A DNA stretch of 59,312 nucleotides from Geomonas sp. Red32 (GCF_023652955.1 NZ_JAKLOY010000014.1:1-59312); one strand, 5' to 3'; shown: positions 1 to 10,770, counted from the first letter of the stretch. A program made the numbers and translations. Notes: generated by a model from the sequence alone, not told the origin.

Positions 1-103
<103 letters not shown>

Positions 104-113
104 AATTTAATAG

Positions 114-148
114 AAAGCCCCGCCTGGGTATTCCAGCGCGGGGCTTTT
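114..148 (+). terminator. Rho-independent terminator of the rRNA operon
   Basis: AAAGCCCCGC (114-123) pairs perfectly with GCGGGGCTTT (137-146) across a 13-base loop, and the T-run follows. It lies directly after the 5S gene. Confidence 0.9.
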
Positions 149-497
149 GCTTTTCTCCCTACTCTCGCTGTCCTTCCTCTCTGGATTCTGTCCCCTCAAT
201 ATGCGAAGAGCTGGCATTCTAACTACGCCAGCCCTTGCTTTGGAGAAGTCACCTTCCCTTTCTTTGAATTTTAGTAGGTGCTTTGGTGAATACTGCTATC
301 TGCTTCTACTCGCGCTTCACTAGTGGATTTGTAGCTGGCGTGGGAGCAAAAGCACCTAATCTCGGTCTCACCTTCCTTTTGATTATACTGTACCCTTCCT
401 GCACTAAAATTGCAAATCTCTCATCCCTGTGAAGCCGTGACTGGCGTAGGTTTAGGAGGTATTTGCCAACTGGCTCCGCAGGCGGATTTCCATTGAT
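149..497. other. Intergenic stretch without a recognisable gene
   Basis: About 350 bases, AT-richer than the flanking genes, lie between the rRNA terminator and the stop of the leftward PEBP gene. A short hairpin CTGGC...GCCAG (about 211-231) is visible. I see no tRNA, coding frame with a ribosome site, or known riboswitch motif. Confidence 0.5.
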
Positions 498-938
498 TCA
501 AACCGGGGCATTGTTGGTACGTGAGTACGTTCCCATCAGTTCCGCGGTCGCTAAAATGTGCCCTTCCATTGCGGCAATCAAATCGCTTCTTAGCGCTCCT
601 TCTTCCAAGTGCAGCTTTATGTCAAGGGCGTAGAGGCGGAAGAAGTAACGGTGGGTCCCTGAGGGGGGGCTCGGACCTTCGTATCCAACGCTTTTATTGC
701 TGTTTAACCCTTCTACTGCATGGATCTCTTTGACCTCTACCGGGATATTCCAAAGCAGCCAGTGAATGTAGAGCCCTGAAGGCGCATCAGGATCTGCTAC
801 CACCAGTGCCAGTGATTTGGCTTCCGCGGGTACACCATGAACAGCCAGATACGGGTTGACGTTATCGCCATCGCAGGTGTACTTGGAGGGGATCAGGGTG
901 CTGTTATTGAAAGCAGAACTGGTTAACTTGAATTCCAT
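498..938 (-). CDS. YbhB/YbcL family Raf kinase inhibitor-like protein (PEBP fold)
   Basis: A 146-residue protein of the bacterial phosphatidylethanolamine-binding-protein family. It carries the ligand-pocket signatures DPDAPSG...HW near residues 50-62 and GPSPPSGTHRYFF near residues 88-100, and has normal family length. Bacterial members are cytosolic or periplasmic and their ligands are mostly unknown; no signal peptide is evident here. I chose the ATG at 938 because AGAGGT precedes it at proper spacing. An upstream in-frame start would add 12 residues unlike the family and lacks a ribosome site. It is a single leftward gene, and its neighbours give no pathway. Confidence 0.9.
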   Translation of the reverse strand: MEFKLTSSAFNNSTLIPSKYTCDGDNVNPYLAVHGVPAEAKSLALVVADPDAPSGLYIHWLLWNIPVEVKEIHAVEGLNSNKSVGYEGPSPPSGTHRYFFRLYALDIKLHLEEGALRSDLIAAMEGHILATAELMGTYSRTNNAPV

Positions 939-1127
939 GGTGGACCTCTCATGTGTAAAATTAACAAGTGCCAATACGTGGTATCGTGTGACGACGGGGC
1001 GTCAACCCTGCTTTATAGTGCAAGGGGTATTGCATTGCCATCATGATTAGGTAGCATTAATCGAGTCCGGGCGACTGCATTTGACCGCCCCGAGCGCACC
1101 GATCCCTGGTCCACAAGGAGGTCTCTC

Positions 1128-1526
1128 ATGTCCTTGGAACGTATGCTTCTTTTCACTGTCGTGTTCGCCCTCGCCGGTTGCGCCACGAAAGGTTTCGTTA
1201 AACAGCAGGTAACCCCCGTCTCCTGCCGGGTCGACGTCATTGAATCACGGCAAAACATCCTGGATCAGAGGATCTCCGCCGCTGAAGGCCGCCTCAACTC
1301 CCTGGAGAACCGGGCTAACACCCTTGAAGGCCAAGTCAGCGCCCTCCCGAAGACAATGGAACTGCCAGCCGCGGACCGTGCCGTCTTGACCGATACCGAG
1401 AGAAAGAGTATCGACGCCGCCCAACGGGCAGAAGCCGCTGCCCGCAATGCTGAGGCCGCAGCTACCAATGCCGACGCCGCTGCCCGGCCGGCGGCCAAAT
1501 CATTTGAACTTGGGCAGAAGAAGTAG
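1128..1526 (+). CDS. Alanine-rich coiled-coil lipoprotein, function unknown
   Basis: A 132-residue protein beginning with a lipoprotein signal peptide whose lipobox is LAGC, giving lipidated Cys18. Residues about 35-75 have heptad-like spacing (AEGRLNSLENRANTLEGQ), and residues about 98-120 are almost entirely Ala with Arg, Asn and Asp at intervals. This is like the murein-associated Lpp/Pal-tether class of small helical lipoproteins, but I cannot assign it to a named family. AAGGAGG lies 7 bases before the ATG. The next gene is an L,D-transpeptidase, an enzyme class that can attach such lipoproteins to peptidoglycan; a link is only an inference. Confidence 0.75.
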   Translation: MSLERMLLFTVVFALAGCATKGFVKQQVTPVSCRVDVIESRQNILDQRISAAEGRLNSLENRANTLEGQVSALPKTMELPAADRAVLTDTERKSIDAAQRAEAAARNAEAAATNADAAARPAAKSFELGQKK

Positions 1527-1616
1527 GCCTTACACGACGCCACAGGTTGAGTAGCCCGCGGCCATCCCCCCTGCCATGGCAGCAAACTCCATTCATTCCG
1601 GCTCTTCCTTCTCTTC

Positions 1617-2522
1617 ATGGTCCTTGTATTCGGGCTTTCACCCTTTTCGTTGTCCGCAGGTACCTTTGGGCTGGAGGGAGAGCTCTTCGGCCGCATCGAC
1701 TCCCATACCGTCAACAAAAACGAATCGCTTTTCGAGATCGCCCGTCATTTCGACTTGGGATTGAACGAGATCACCGCTGCCAACCCCGGCGTCGATCCTC
1801 TCATCCCGCCAACCGGTGCTACCATCACCATACCGACCTCCTGGATCCTCCCCCAAATCCCCTTCCGGCCGTGCCTGGTCATCAACCTCACGGAGTTCCG
1901 GCTGTACTACTTCCCTGCTGGCTCTCAAGGGGAGGTAATCACCTATCCGGTTGGAATCGGTGAGCAAGGCGACACCCCGGCGGGAAGCTACCGTGTGGTG
2001 GAAAAAATAATCCACCCGGCATGGCATGTTCCCCCCTCGATCAGGCGGGAACAACCCTCCCTGCCAAAGGTAGTTCCTGCCGGTCCGAGCAACCCAATGG
2101 GTACCCGTGCTCTCAGGCTTTCCGCCAAAAATATTCTAATCCACGGCACGGACCGCCCATGGGGGATCGGAAGCCGTTCGAGCCATGGTTGTCTGAGGCT
2201 GTATCCCGAGGACATCGTGAAACTTTACCGGGAGGTCCCGGTGGGAACGAGAGTGGTAGTCGTCAACCAACCGGTAAAAGTAGCGGTCCAGGGGGGGCGG
2301 GTGTATGTGGAGAATCACGATGCGGTTGGAGGTGAATGGGCTGTGGGGGAGGCGCTACGCCTCCTCTCCAAGCGATCGCTGGTGGCATCAACCGATTTTT
2401 CCAAGCTTCGGAAGGCGATCACGGAAAAGAGAGGATATCCCATCGACGTCACTTTGGACCGAGGTGGTGGGATAGGAGAAAAGGTGGCTCCGGTGATGCG
2501 ACAGTACTCTTCCCCTCAATGA
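1617..2522 (+). CDS. LysM and L,D-transpeptidase (ErfK/YbiS/YcfS/YnhG) protein
   Basis: About 301 residues. A LysM peptidoglycan-binding motif (about residues 30-75) is followed by a YkuD-type L,D-transpeptidase domain with the catalytic signature HGT (His176) and SHGCLRL (Cys192). Such periplasmic enzymes form 3-3 peptidoglycan cross-links or attach lipoproteins to murein. The start is uncertain. The ATG at 1617 has no ribosome site and leaves only a 15-residue hydrophobic leader. The codons just upstream in the same frame (from about 1584) encode more signal-peptide-like residues (KLHSFRLFLLF), but no ATG, GTG or TTG precedes them before the stop at 1548. A small indel or an atypical start is possible. 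Confidence 0.88.
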   Translation: MVLVFGLSPFSLSAGTFGLEGELFGRIDSHTVNKNESLFEIARHFDLGLNEITAANPGVDPLIPPTGATITIPTSWILPQIPFRPCLVINLTEFRLYYFPAGSQGEVITYPVGIGEQGDTPAGSYRVVEKIIHPAWHVPPSIRREQPSLPKVVPAGPSNPMGTRALRLSAKNILIHGTDRPWGIGSRSSHGCLRLYPEDIVKLYREVPVGTRVVVVNQPVKVAVQGGRVYVENHDAVGGEWAVGEALRLLSKRSLVASTDFSKLRKAITEKRGYPIDVTLDRGGGIGEKVAPVMRQYSSPQ

Positions 2523-2536
2523 CGAGGGATCGGCCA

Positions 2537-4807
2537 TCATGAGTCGAGGGTTTCTCGGATCTTGGTAAGCAGGAGCGAAGGGGGGACCGGCTTAGTAAGA
2601 ATATGGGCCTTGTCTGCCATGATGTTTTCCTTCCTGATGATTTCGTCGGTGTAGCCGCTCGTGAAAAGCACCTTCACCCCCGGCCGGATCTTCTGGATCT
2701 CCTCGTAAACCTGCCACCCATTTTTCCGCGGCATGATGGCATCGAGGAAGGCGAGGGCAATCTCCTCCTGGTGCTGCCGGAATTTCGCCACTGCATCGTC
2801 CCCGGCGACCGCAACTATGGTGCGGTAGCCGTAAGCCTCGAGGACATCGACGACGATCTTGCGGACATTCTCGTCGTCTTCGGCAACCAGAATAGTTTCG
2901 GTGCCGCGGGGAAAGAGTTGGGCGGTCTCCTCTTCGGCAAGCTGGGTCTCCCGCGTGAGGGGGAGATAGATCCGGAAGGTGGTCCCGTACCCCACCTCGC
3001 TGTAGACCTTGATCTGGCCGTTGTGCTGCCGGACGATGCCATAGACGATGGAAAGACCGAGGCCGGTCCCTTTCCCGGGGGCCTTGGTGGTGAAAAACGG
3101 CTCGAATATTCGTTCGAGGTTCTCTTTGGGAATCCCGGTACCGTTGTCGGAGAAGACGATAGTCGCATAGGTGCCGGGACTCACGTTGGCGGCGGCAGCC
3201 CTTTCGCTATCGATAGTATCCGATCCGGTACTGATGGAGATCCTTCCTCCTTCGGGGACCGCATCGTGCGCGTTCACCGCCAGGTTCATAAGGACCTGCT
3301 CGAGTTGGCCCACGTCGGCCAGCACCGTCAGCTTTTCCGGCGAAGGCGTGATCGCCAGTTCGTGTTCCTCGCCGATGACCATGAGGAGGAGCCGCTTGAT
3401 GTCCTGGATAACCGTGTTGAGATCGACCGGTACCAGAGAGATGGCGTGCTTCCTGCTGAAGGCGAGCAGCCCGCGGGTAAGTCCCGCAGCGCGCTCGGCG
3501 GCATCGAGCATCTGCTGAAGGTACGGCATCAACTGGCTGTCACGGGACAGGTTCATCTGCATCAGCGCAGCGTTGCCGATGATGACGGTGAGAATGTTGT
3601 TGAAATCGTGGGCAACTCCCCCCGCCAGTGCGCCGATCGATTCCATCTTCTGCGACTGGTGCAGCTGTTCCTCGAGCTTTTGGCGCTCCGTGATGTCCTC
3701 CACCACGCCGATCAGGTAGGCAGGTGCTCCCTTGGTTCCGTGGACAAGGGAGAGGGTGAGGATGGTCCAGACCGCGGAACCGTCGGCCCTTCGGTATCGC
3801 TGCTCCGCCGTGTAGGTCTTGATCTTCCCTTCCAGCAGGAGCCGGACGTGGTCCTCGAACGCCTGCAGGTCGTCGGGATGGGTGATCTCCTGAATCGTCC
3901 GTTGCAGCATTTCACTGGGAGGGCAGCCAACGATATCGCAAAAACGCCTGTTGACCAGGTTAAGCCTTCCCTCCGGAGACATGTGGGCGATTCCGATGGG
4001 GGCCTGCTCAACGGTGCTTCTGAAACGGAGCTCGCTCTCCTCGATAACCGCCGCCTTCTTGATCAGGTTTCTCGCCCCCACGCCGATCCCGGTGAGTCCC
4101 ATCACCCAGAAGAAGAGGTGCCCGATGGCAATGCCGGCCATGGTAGTTTCCATAGCCTTCTCGACCTGGGCGACGGGGATGGAGACGCTGATCCCTCCGC
4201 GTACCGTGAGACCGTTGGTCCTCCGGTCGGCGTGGTGGCAGGTCAGGCAGGGGTCGTGGGCCATCATGGGGCGCATCAGACGCATGTAAGTAATTCCGTC
4301 GATGGTCTCGATCCCGCTCACCTCGGAGGCTCCCCGCTGGAAGGCTTGCAGTGCCTTACTCTCCCAGGGATCCGGGGCATTTTCCGGACGGAGAGGTGTG
4401 AGGCTCGTGATGTGTCCTTGGCTGACTTCGGGGTGGTTGCGGGCCCGTTCGAAGACCTGCCGGATCATGGCTGCCGGACTCACCAGGGTGAGCTTCTTAC
4501 CCGATGGAGTGGTGATGTCGCGTTCGGGATGTTTGGCGAGATAGGGATTGGGCTGGTTTTTGCCGGTGACCGGGGCGTACACGCCTCCGTAGCTTTCTGC
4601 CCAGTCGCGGTAGTGGAGGTCCTTGGCGAGCGCTGCCCTTGCCTCGGCGAGGATGATGGAGTGGGCTTCCTCCTGCTGATGCCGGTAATTGATGATAAGC
4701 GAAATGGCCACCAGCATGGTCCAGAACGCGCCGAGCCAGATCGAGTAATTCCTCAGGCGCCGTAACTGTACTTGGCGGTTTTCGCGTGGCGTTCCGCGCT
4801 CGTTCAT
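2537..4807 (-). CDS. Hybrid sensor histidine kinase with a heme-motif (DUF3365/Tll0287-like) sensor
   Basis: 756 residues. The order is: membrane helix (about 22-40); extracytoplasmic DUF3365/Tll0287-like sensor (about 45-215) containing a CxxCH heme c motif, Cys187-Leu-Thr-Cys190-His191; second helix (about 220-242); PAS (about 260-375); HisKA with phospho-acceptor motif GGVAHDFNN near 400; HATPase with N, G1 and G2 boxes; C-terminal receiver with phospho-acceptor in LDAIMP and Lys in TKPV. The heme motif suggests redox, O2 or NO sensing at the periplasm. The receiver is fused, so the downstream output is probably a phosphorelay or another regulator. The ATG at 4807 follows AAAGGA. It converges with the transpeptidase gene, leaving 14 bases between stops. 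Confidence 0.93.
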   Translation of the reverse strand: MNERGTPRENRQVQLRRLRNYSIWLGAFWTMLVAISLIINYRHQQEEAHSIILAEARAALAKDLHYRDWAESYGGVYAPVTGKNQPNPYLAKHPERDITTPSGKKLTLVSPAAMIRQVFERARNHPEVSQGHITSLTPLRPENAPDPWESKALQAFQRGASEVSGIETIDGITYMRLMRPMMAHDPCLTCHHADRRTNGLTVRGGISVSIPVAQVEKAMETTMAGIAIGHLFFWVMGLTGIGVGARNLIKKAAVIEESELRFRSTVEQAPIGIAHMSPEGRLNLVNRRFCDIVGCPPSEMLQRTIQEITHPDDLQAFEDHVRLLLEGKIKTYTAEQRYRRADGSAVWTILTLSLVHGTKGAPAYLIGVVEDITERQKLEEQLHQSQKMESIGALAGGVAHDFNNILTVIIGNAALMQMNLSRDSQLMPYLQQMLDAAERAAGLTRGLLAFSRKHAISLVPVDLNTVIQDIKRLLLMVIGEEHELAITPSPEKLTVLADVGQLEQVLMNLAVNAHDAVPEGGRISISTGSDTIDSERAAAANVSPGTYATIVFSDNGTGIPKENLERIFEPFFTTKAPGKGTGLGLSIVYGIVRQHNGQIKVYSEVGYGTTFRIYLPLTRETQLAEEETAQLFPRGTETILVAEDDENVRKIVVDVLEAYGYRTIVAVAGDDAVAKFRQHQEEIALAFLDAIMPRKNGWQVYEEIQKIRPGVKVLFTSGYTDEIIRKENIMADKAHILTKPVPPSLLLTKIRETLDS

Positions 4808-4881
4808 GGCATCCTTTATTGGTTAAAATTAAGATTTATGAAGTATACCATACCTCCCGTGCTGGACGGATTGGAGGATCG

Positions 4882-6450
4882 ATGCTTTCACGTCGCCACC
4901 TATTGGGGCTAGGGGCGGAGGCTTCCGTGGCAATGTTGTTGTCAGGGTGCGCCTCGAGCCCTCCGCTTAAGAAGGAGGTTTTCCCTGAATATGGGGACCG
5001 CGCGAGGCCTTACCTAGGGCTGGCCACCACCTTGCGAGAAGAGTACAGCTACTCCCCGGAGGTGGAGGGAGAGCTCCCCGTGGAGGTGCGCGGGACGCTT
5101 TACAGAAACGGCCCCGCACTATTCGACCGCGGCGGTCTCCGCAAGCGAAACCTGCTGGATGGCGACGGCATGGTGCAGGCCTTCGTCTTCCGGGATGACG
5201 GGGTCCGGTACCGCAACCGGTTCGTTCGTACCCGCAAGTTCATCGACGAGGAGGCCGCCGGCCGTTTTCTCTATCCGAGTTGGAGCACCCAGGCGCCAGG
5301 AGGCTTCTGGGGAAACTTCCTGCGGATGAACTTCATGGGGCAGGCGGGAATCACCGTCTTCCCCTGGCGCGGAAGGCTCTACGCCTTCGACGAGTGTGCG
5401 CTCCCCTACGAAATGGACCCGGTTACCTTAGCCACCTATGGGGTCTCCCGCCTTGGACTCCCTGAAGGGCTCACCATCTACGCTGCTCACGCCAAGTTCG
5501 ACCCCGTCTCCGGCGACTGGCTCCACTTCGGAATCCTCTACGGCCCGAAGCCGCAGCTGCACCTCACTATCTTCGCTCCCGACGGGTCGCTGAGAGCTCA
5601 CCGCTCTCTTCCGATGCCACGGAAGGTTTACCTGCACGACTGGTTCGTAACCCGCAGATACCTGCTCCTATCGCTTCATCCGGTGGAGATGGATTTCTGG
5701 CCGGTACTGCTAGGGCGAAAGAGCATGGTGGAGTCGCTGTCATGGCACCCGGAAAAAGGCAACCTGCTGCTGCTATTCGATCGACATCTTCGGGGGGATC
5801 CGGCACTCATGGAGACGGAGGCCTCGTACATGTGGCACTCGGTGAACGCCTATGACCGTGGGGAAACGGTGGTGGCCGACTTCATCGCCTACCACAACCC
5901 CGACCACTTCGTCGGGCGGGACCCGGTGGCCGCGGCTGTCATGCAGGGGCGCCCGGGGGAGCATGCTTGCCCGGGGGCGCTGCGACGCTACCGGATCGAT
6001 CCCGCGAGAAGGACGGTGCAGCAGGAAATCGTGGAACAGGGGGGGAACTACGAATGGCCGAGGGTCAACGAACTGCGCAGGGGACTATCGCACCGGTTTG
6101 GTTATTTCCTCGACGCGAGGCCCGGAGACTTCTTCTGGACCAAGGTGTGCAGGTTTGACTTCGAGAGCGGACGGTTGGAGCGATACGATTTCGGGCCCGG
6201 CCGTTTTCCGACCGAGCCCGTCTTCGTGCCGCTGCCGGGCCGTCCTTATACCGAGGGGGAAAAGGACGAGCCGGGTTACCTTTTGACCGAGGTGTACGAC
6301 AGCAATAGCAGGCTGAGTTCCCTCGCCATCCTGAGAGCCGGCCGGCTGGGGGACGGGCCGGTCGCTCTCGTACGCCTGCGGCACCACGTTCCCTTCAGCT
6401 ACCACGGGTGGTGGTCGCCAGGTATGGGGGAGGGGATTACTTCTTCTTGA
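4882..6450 (+). CDS. Carotenoid oxygenase (RPE65/CCD) family protein with twin-Arg lipoprotein leader
   Basis: 522 residues. The mature part is a carotenoid cleavage dioxygenase-like beta-propeller. The N-terminal RNGPALFDRG region and four widely spaced His motifs (HAKFDPVSGDWLHFG, VYLHDW, YMWHSVNAY, VPFSYHGWW) are the expected non-heme Fe(II) ligand positions. It probably cleaves an apocarotenoid, stilbene or lignin-like substrate, but the substrate cannot be read. The start at 4882 has GGAGG six bases upstream. The leader has SRRHLLGLG and then LLSGC, so it may be a Tat-exported lipoprotein, which is unusual for this mostly cytosolic family. It diverges from the histidine kinase by 74 bases, and its stop overlaps the convergent cytochrome gene. 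Confidence 0.9.
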   Translation: MLSRRHLLGLGAEASVAMLLSGCASSPPLKKEVFPEYGDRARPYLGLATTLREEYSYSPEVEGELPVEVRGTLYRNGPALFDRGGLRKRNLLDGDGMVQAFVFRDDGVRYRNRFVRTRKFIDEEAAGRFLYPSWSTQAPGGFWGNFLRMNFMGQAGITVFPWRGRLYAFDECALPYEMDPVTLATYGVSRLGLPEGLTIYAAHAKFDPVSGDWLHFGILYGPKPQLHLTIFAPDGSLRAHRSLPMPRKVYLHDWFVTRRYLLLSLHPVEMDFWPVLLGRKSMVESLSWHPEKGNLLLLFDRHLRGDPALMETEASYMWHSVNAYDRGETVVADFIAYHNPDHFVGRDPVAAAVMQGRPGEHACPGALRRYRIDPARRTVQQEIVEQGGNYEWPRVNELRRGLSHRFGYFLDARPGDFFWTKVCRFDFESGRLERYDFGPGRFPTEPVFVPLPGRPYTEGEKDEPGYLLTEVYDSNSRLSSLAILRAGRLGDGPVALVRLRHHVPFSYHGWWSPGMGEGITSS

Positions 6451-6763
6451 GCGGGGTCTGCTGCCAGAAGATCCCCAGGACCGATTTGTCGTTGGCCGAC
6501 AGCTTCACCCCTTTTTGCTCCATGCGCTGCTGGATCATTTTCATGTCCTTGCCCGCGGTGATAGCATCCTGGATTCGCTTCGCGCTGTGGCAAGAGACGC
6601 ATTTCTTCTGGATGACCGGAGTGGCCTTGCCGAAGTGGCCACCGGTGACCGCGCCCAGGTTCTGGCCGGTGGCCGGGGGAGAGGTTATTTCGCTGGCGGA
6701 GAACGCCGAAGAAACAGGGACCAGGCTCAACAGGGCCAAAATCGAAATTGCATGAGGTTTCAT
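6437..6763 (-). CDS. Small periplasmic monoheme c-type cytochrome
   Basis: 108 residues with a Sec signal peptide (cleavage near residue 22-24, after FSA) and a single heme-attachment motif Cys55-Val-Ser-Cys58-His59. The sequence after it (SAKRIQDAI) resembles small class I-like cytochromes, and a distal Met near residue 70-75 may be the axial ligand. It is probably a periplasmic electron carrier. GGAGG-like bases precede the ATG at 6763. The last 14 bases overlap the end of the convergent carotenoid oxygenase gene. Geobacter-type genomes carry many such cytochromes; the specific partner is unknown. Confidence 0.85.
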   Translation of the reverse strand: MKPHAISILALLSLVPVSSAFSASEITSPPATGQNLGAVTGGHFGKATPVIQKKCVSCHSAKRIQDAITAGKDMKMIQQRMEQKGVKLSANDKSVLGIFWQQTPLKKK

Positions 6764-6960
6764 TTATCCTCCCTTTACCGGAAAGTCATAGCACTGGGAA
6801 AGATTACCAGAAAACTCCTCCTCTTGACAGTCTCCCCGGCGTGAAATTCACACGCCGCCTCTGGCGTCTCCCCCCTTCCCTGCCAAGCCGCTAATGATCT
6901 TCAGAATGTGGTAGACTAATTATAGTTGCTGACTGTCGAGGTCGGATGGGAGGCGGGCAA

Positions 6961-7419
6961 ATGGTTAGATTGAAACGGATCCTTCTGGTTGAGGACAATG
7001 CCAACGACGCCGAACTCACCATGGAGGCACTATCTGAGCATAATCTCGTCAACGGGGTCGACCTGGTCAGGGACGGCGCCGAGGCTTTGGACTATTTGTA
7101 CAAGCGGGGCTCCTATCAGGGAAAACAGGACGGCAACCTGGCCGTTATCCTGCTCGACCTCAAACTCCCCAAAGTTGATGGCCTCGAGGTCCTCCGGACT
7201 ATCAAGGGGGACCCGAAGCTGCGGTTCATTCCGGTAGTCGTGCTGACCTCGTCCCGGGAAGAGAGGGATGTGGTGGAAAGCTACCGGCTCGGTGTCAACG
7301 CCTACGTGGTGAAGCCGGTAAACTTCGGCGAGTTCATCGGAGCCGTCAAGGAACTCGGGGCCTTCTGGGCCATCATCAACGAACCTCCTCCCACGACCCT
7401 CAAAAGGGGCGATTCATGA
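6961..7419 (+). CDS. Single-domain response regulator (Rcp1/CheY-like)
   Basis: 152 residues, essentially one receiver domain. Acidic pocket residues lie in LLVEDN, the phospho-acceptor is Asp66 in LLDLKLP, and the conserved Lys is in VVKPVN. The loop between helix 2 and strand 3 (YKRGSYQGKQ) is of the length typical of Rcp1-like regulators paired with phytochrome-type kinases. I chose the ATG at 6961 because GGGAGG lies 7 bases upstream; an earlier ATG at 6946 lacks one. It overlaps the next gene by four bases (ATGA), so the two regulators are translationally coupled and probably act in one relay. Confidence 0.9.
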   Translation: MVRLKRILLVEDNANDAELTMEALSEHNLVNGVDLVRDGAEALDYLYKRGSYQGKQDGNLAVILLDLKLPKVDGLEVLRTIKGDPKLRFIPVVVLTSSREERDVVESYRLGVNAYVVKPVNFGEFIGAVKELGAFWAIINEPPPTTLKRGDS

Positions 7420-8963
7420 CCCAACCGTTGCGCATACTTCACCTCGAAGATGACCCCATGGATGCGGAGCTGGTCCTCATGACCCTCCAGGCCGACGGGA
7501 TGGCGTGCGAGGTACAGGTGGTATCCTGCCGGGAGGAGTTCGAGGCCGCCCTCCAGCGCGGTGGAATGGACCTGATCCTGGCAGATTTCGCCCTTCCGGC
7601 TTTCGACGGCATGACGGCACTCGCTATGGTCCGGGCGATCCTTCCCGATCTCCCCTTCGTCTTCGTTTCCGGAAAACTTGGGGAAGAAGCCGCTATCGAG
7701 TCGCTGAAGAGCGGGGCCACTGACTACGTCTTGAAGAACCGGCTCTCCCGTCTCACTCCCGCGGTGCAACGGGCGCTGACCGAGGCCCAGGAGCGGGCCA
7801 AACAACGGCAGACCGAAAATGAGCTGGAGCGGGCCTACCTCGAGATCGAGAAACGTGCCGAAGACTACCGCAATCTCTTCAACAGCATCCGGGACGTGAT
7901 CGCCGTCACCGACGACAACCGCCGCATCCTCCACGTCAACCAACCGGCCCTTCAGGAGGTGTTTGGCTATCAGACCGAGGAGGTCGTCGACCGGAGCATC
8001 AGCATCCTGTACGCACAGGACGGGGATTTCCGGCGCACCGGCGAGGAGTTTTTCGACCTTTACGGGGGGCAGAAGGGGAAGCTCTTGGAACTCGAGTTCC
8101 GCAGGAAAAACGGCGAGGTCTTTATCGGCGAGCAGTATGCCATGAAGCGGTTCGACAGCCAGGGTGTCGCCACCGGCAACGTCTCGATCTTCAGGGATAT
8201 CAGCGAGCGGAAGAAGGCCGAGGCCGCTCTGCGGGAAAGTGAGTTGCGCCGCTATCAGCTCCAGGTGGAACTGAAGTACGCGGCGGAGATCCAGGACAAG
8301 CTCCTTCCCCGCACCAAGCCGAACGTTCCCGGTTTCGACGTCGCGGCCCGCTGCCTGCCAGCCAAGCAGGTGGGAGGGGATTTCTACGATTGGCAGCAGG
8401 TTACCCCTACCATCTTCTACTTCACCCTCGGTGACGTGATGGGGAAGGGGATGGCGGCTGCCATGCTGATGGCGACGGTCCGCGCGGCGCTCCATGCCGT
8501 GACCCTGTACAACACGCCGGCCCAGGCGCTCCACCTGGCCGAGAAGGCACTCTTTGCCGACCTGGAAAACTCCGAGAGCTTCGTGACCCTCTTTCACGGC
8601 CAGTTGAATGCCGGGCACAAGACCTTCAGCTTCGTGGACTGCGGCCATGGCTATGTGTTCGTCCGCCGTGCCAACGGCATGGTGACCGGGCTTTCACCGC
8701 GGGGATTGCCCCTCGGCGTCCAGGGGGGGGAAATATACCAGGAGGGGAGGATCAAGCTGGACCGGGGCGACGTGCTGGTTCTCTACAGTGACGGCCTGAT
8801 CGATGCCAACCCCCGCCTGTCACTGACCAACCAGATCCTGGCTCACCGGCTCGCCGGCCTGGAGAGCGCCGAGGAGATGGTCGATGCCCTCATCGCGCTC
8901 ACCGAAACTCCGGACCCGCAGCCAGACGACATCACGGTGCTGGTGGTCCGCTGCACGAAGTAA
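7416..8963 (+). CDS. Response regulator with PAS and PP2C (RsbU/SpoIIE-type) phosphatase domains
   Basis: 515 residues. The order is: receiver (1-125, phospho-acceptor in LILADFALP); a coiled coil rich in Glu/Arg (about 118-150); PAS (about 150-275); PPM/SpoIIE-type serine phosphatase (about 290-515) with metal-binding signatures GGDFYDW, LGDVMGKGMAAA and YSDGLIDA. Proteins of this architecture dephosphorylate anti-sigma-factor antagonists in partner-switching control, here under phosphorylation and possibly a PAS ligand. No anti-sigma or antagonist gene is adjacent, so the partner must lie elsewhere. It is the second gene of a two-gene operon with the receiver protein. Confidence 0.92.
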   Translation: MTQPLRILHLEDDPMDAELVLMTLQADGMACEVQVVSCREEFEAALQRGGMDLILADFALPAFDGMTALAMVRAILPDLPFVFVSGKLGEEAAIESLKSGATDYVLKNRLSRLTPAVQRALTEAQERAKQRQTENELERAYLEIEKRAEDYRNLFNSIRDVIAVTDDNRRILHVNQPALQEVFGYQTEEVVDRSISILYAQDGDFRRTGEEFFDLYGGQKGKLLELEFRRKNGEVFIGEQYAMKRFDSQGVATGNVSIFRDISERKKAEAALRESELRRYQLQVELKYAAEIQDKLLPRTKPNVPGFDVAARCLPAKQVGGDFYDWQQVTPTIFYFTLGDVMGKGMAAAMLMATVRAALHAVTLYNTPAQALHLAEKALFADLENSESFVTLFHGQLNAGHKTFSFVDCGHGYVFVRRANGMVTGLSPRGLPLGVQGGEIYQEGRIKLDRGDVLVLYSDGLIDANPRLSLTNQILAHRLAGLESAEEMVDALIALTETPDPQPDDITVLVVRCTK

Positions 8964-9038
8964 CACAGCGGTATCCAACCTGCTTTCCTCGGCCGTCCAA
9001 GCCGCCAGCGCCCATCGCCTCTTCCCCGCCTCTCGACG

Positions 9039-10169
<1,131 letters not shown>

Positions 10170-10349
10170 CGAGTCCTCCTGCCGGACGGCGTCCATCGTC
10201 AGCCCCCGCCTCCTAGAGAGAAGCGTAAAGGGGAGCCGCGGGAGTGGTTGGGTCAAGGCGGCGCGGTTAGCACCGCGATAGGAAAGCCAGGCAAAGGTCA
10301 GCCCACGGAAAGCGAGTGGGGCGTTGCGGACCCCGGCGCAGATGGCTGG

Positions 10350-10770
10350 TCACTCGCCGATGATCTTGATGAGGACCCGTTTGCGGCGCAGGCCGTCGAA
10401 CTCGCCGTAAAAGATCTGCTCCCAGGGCCCAAGGTCGAGCCGCCCCTCGGTGACCGCCACCACGACCTCGCGCCCCATGATGGTCCGCTTGAGATGGGCG
10501 TCGCCGTTGTCTTCGCCGGTGTTGTTGTGCCGGTAGCGCGAGTACGGCTTCTCGGGGGGCGAGCCCTTCCAGCCATTGCTCGAAATCCTGGTGCAGGCCC
10601 CCTTCATCGTCGTTTATGAACACGCTTGCGGTGATGTGCATGGCGTTGCACAGGAGCAGACCTTCGCGGATGCCGCTTTCCGACAGCGCTTTCTCCACGT
10701 CCCCCGTTATGTTCACCAGACCACGCCGCTTCCTGATCTCGAACCAGAGCTCCTTGCGGTAATGCTTCAT
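10350..10770 (-). pseudogene. YjbQ/UPF0047 family protein, reading frame broken by one base
   Basis: The two halves of a ~139-residue YjbQ-family protein are in different frames. The first runs from the ATG at 10770 ([12 protein letters not shown]... WLEGLAP). The second ([20 protein letters not shown]... to the stop at 10350) has the conserved [27 protein letters not shown] and C-terminal GE. Dropping one base from the run of six G (10554-10559, plus strand) joins them as ...GLAPEKPYS.... E. coli YjbQ has weak thiamine-phosphate-synthase activity, but the physiological role is open. This could be a sequencing or assembly indel, phase variation in a homopolymer, or a true pseudogene. The start is coupled to the intended dacA stop (TGATG). 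Confidence 0.8.

Noticed and set aside
2603..4765. 720-codon rightward frame over the histidine kinase
   Set aside because: Antisense shadow of a clear multidomain kinase; no homologous motifs.
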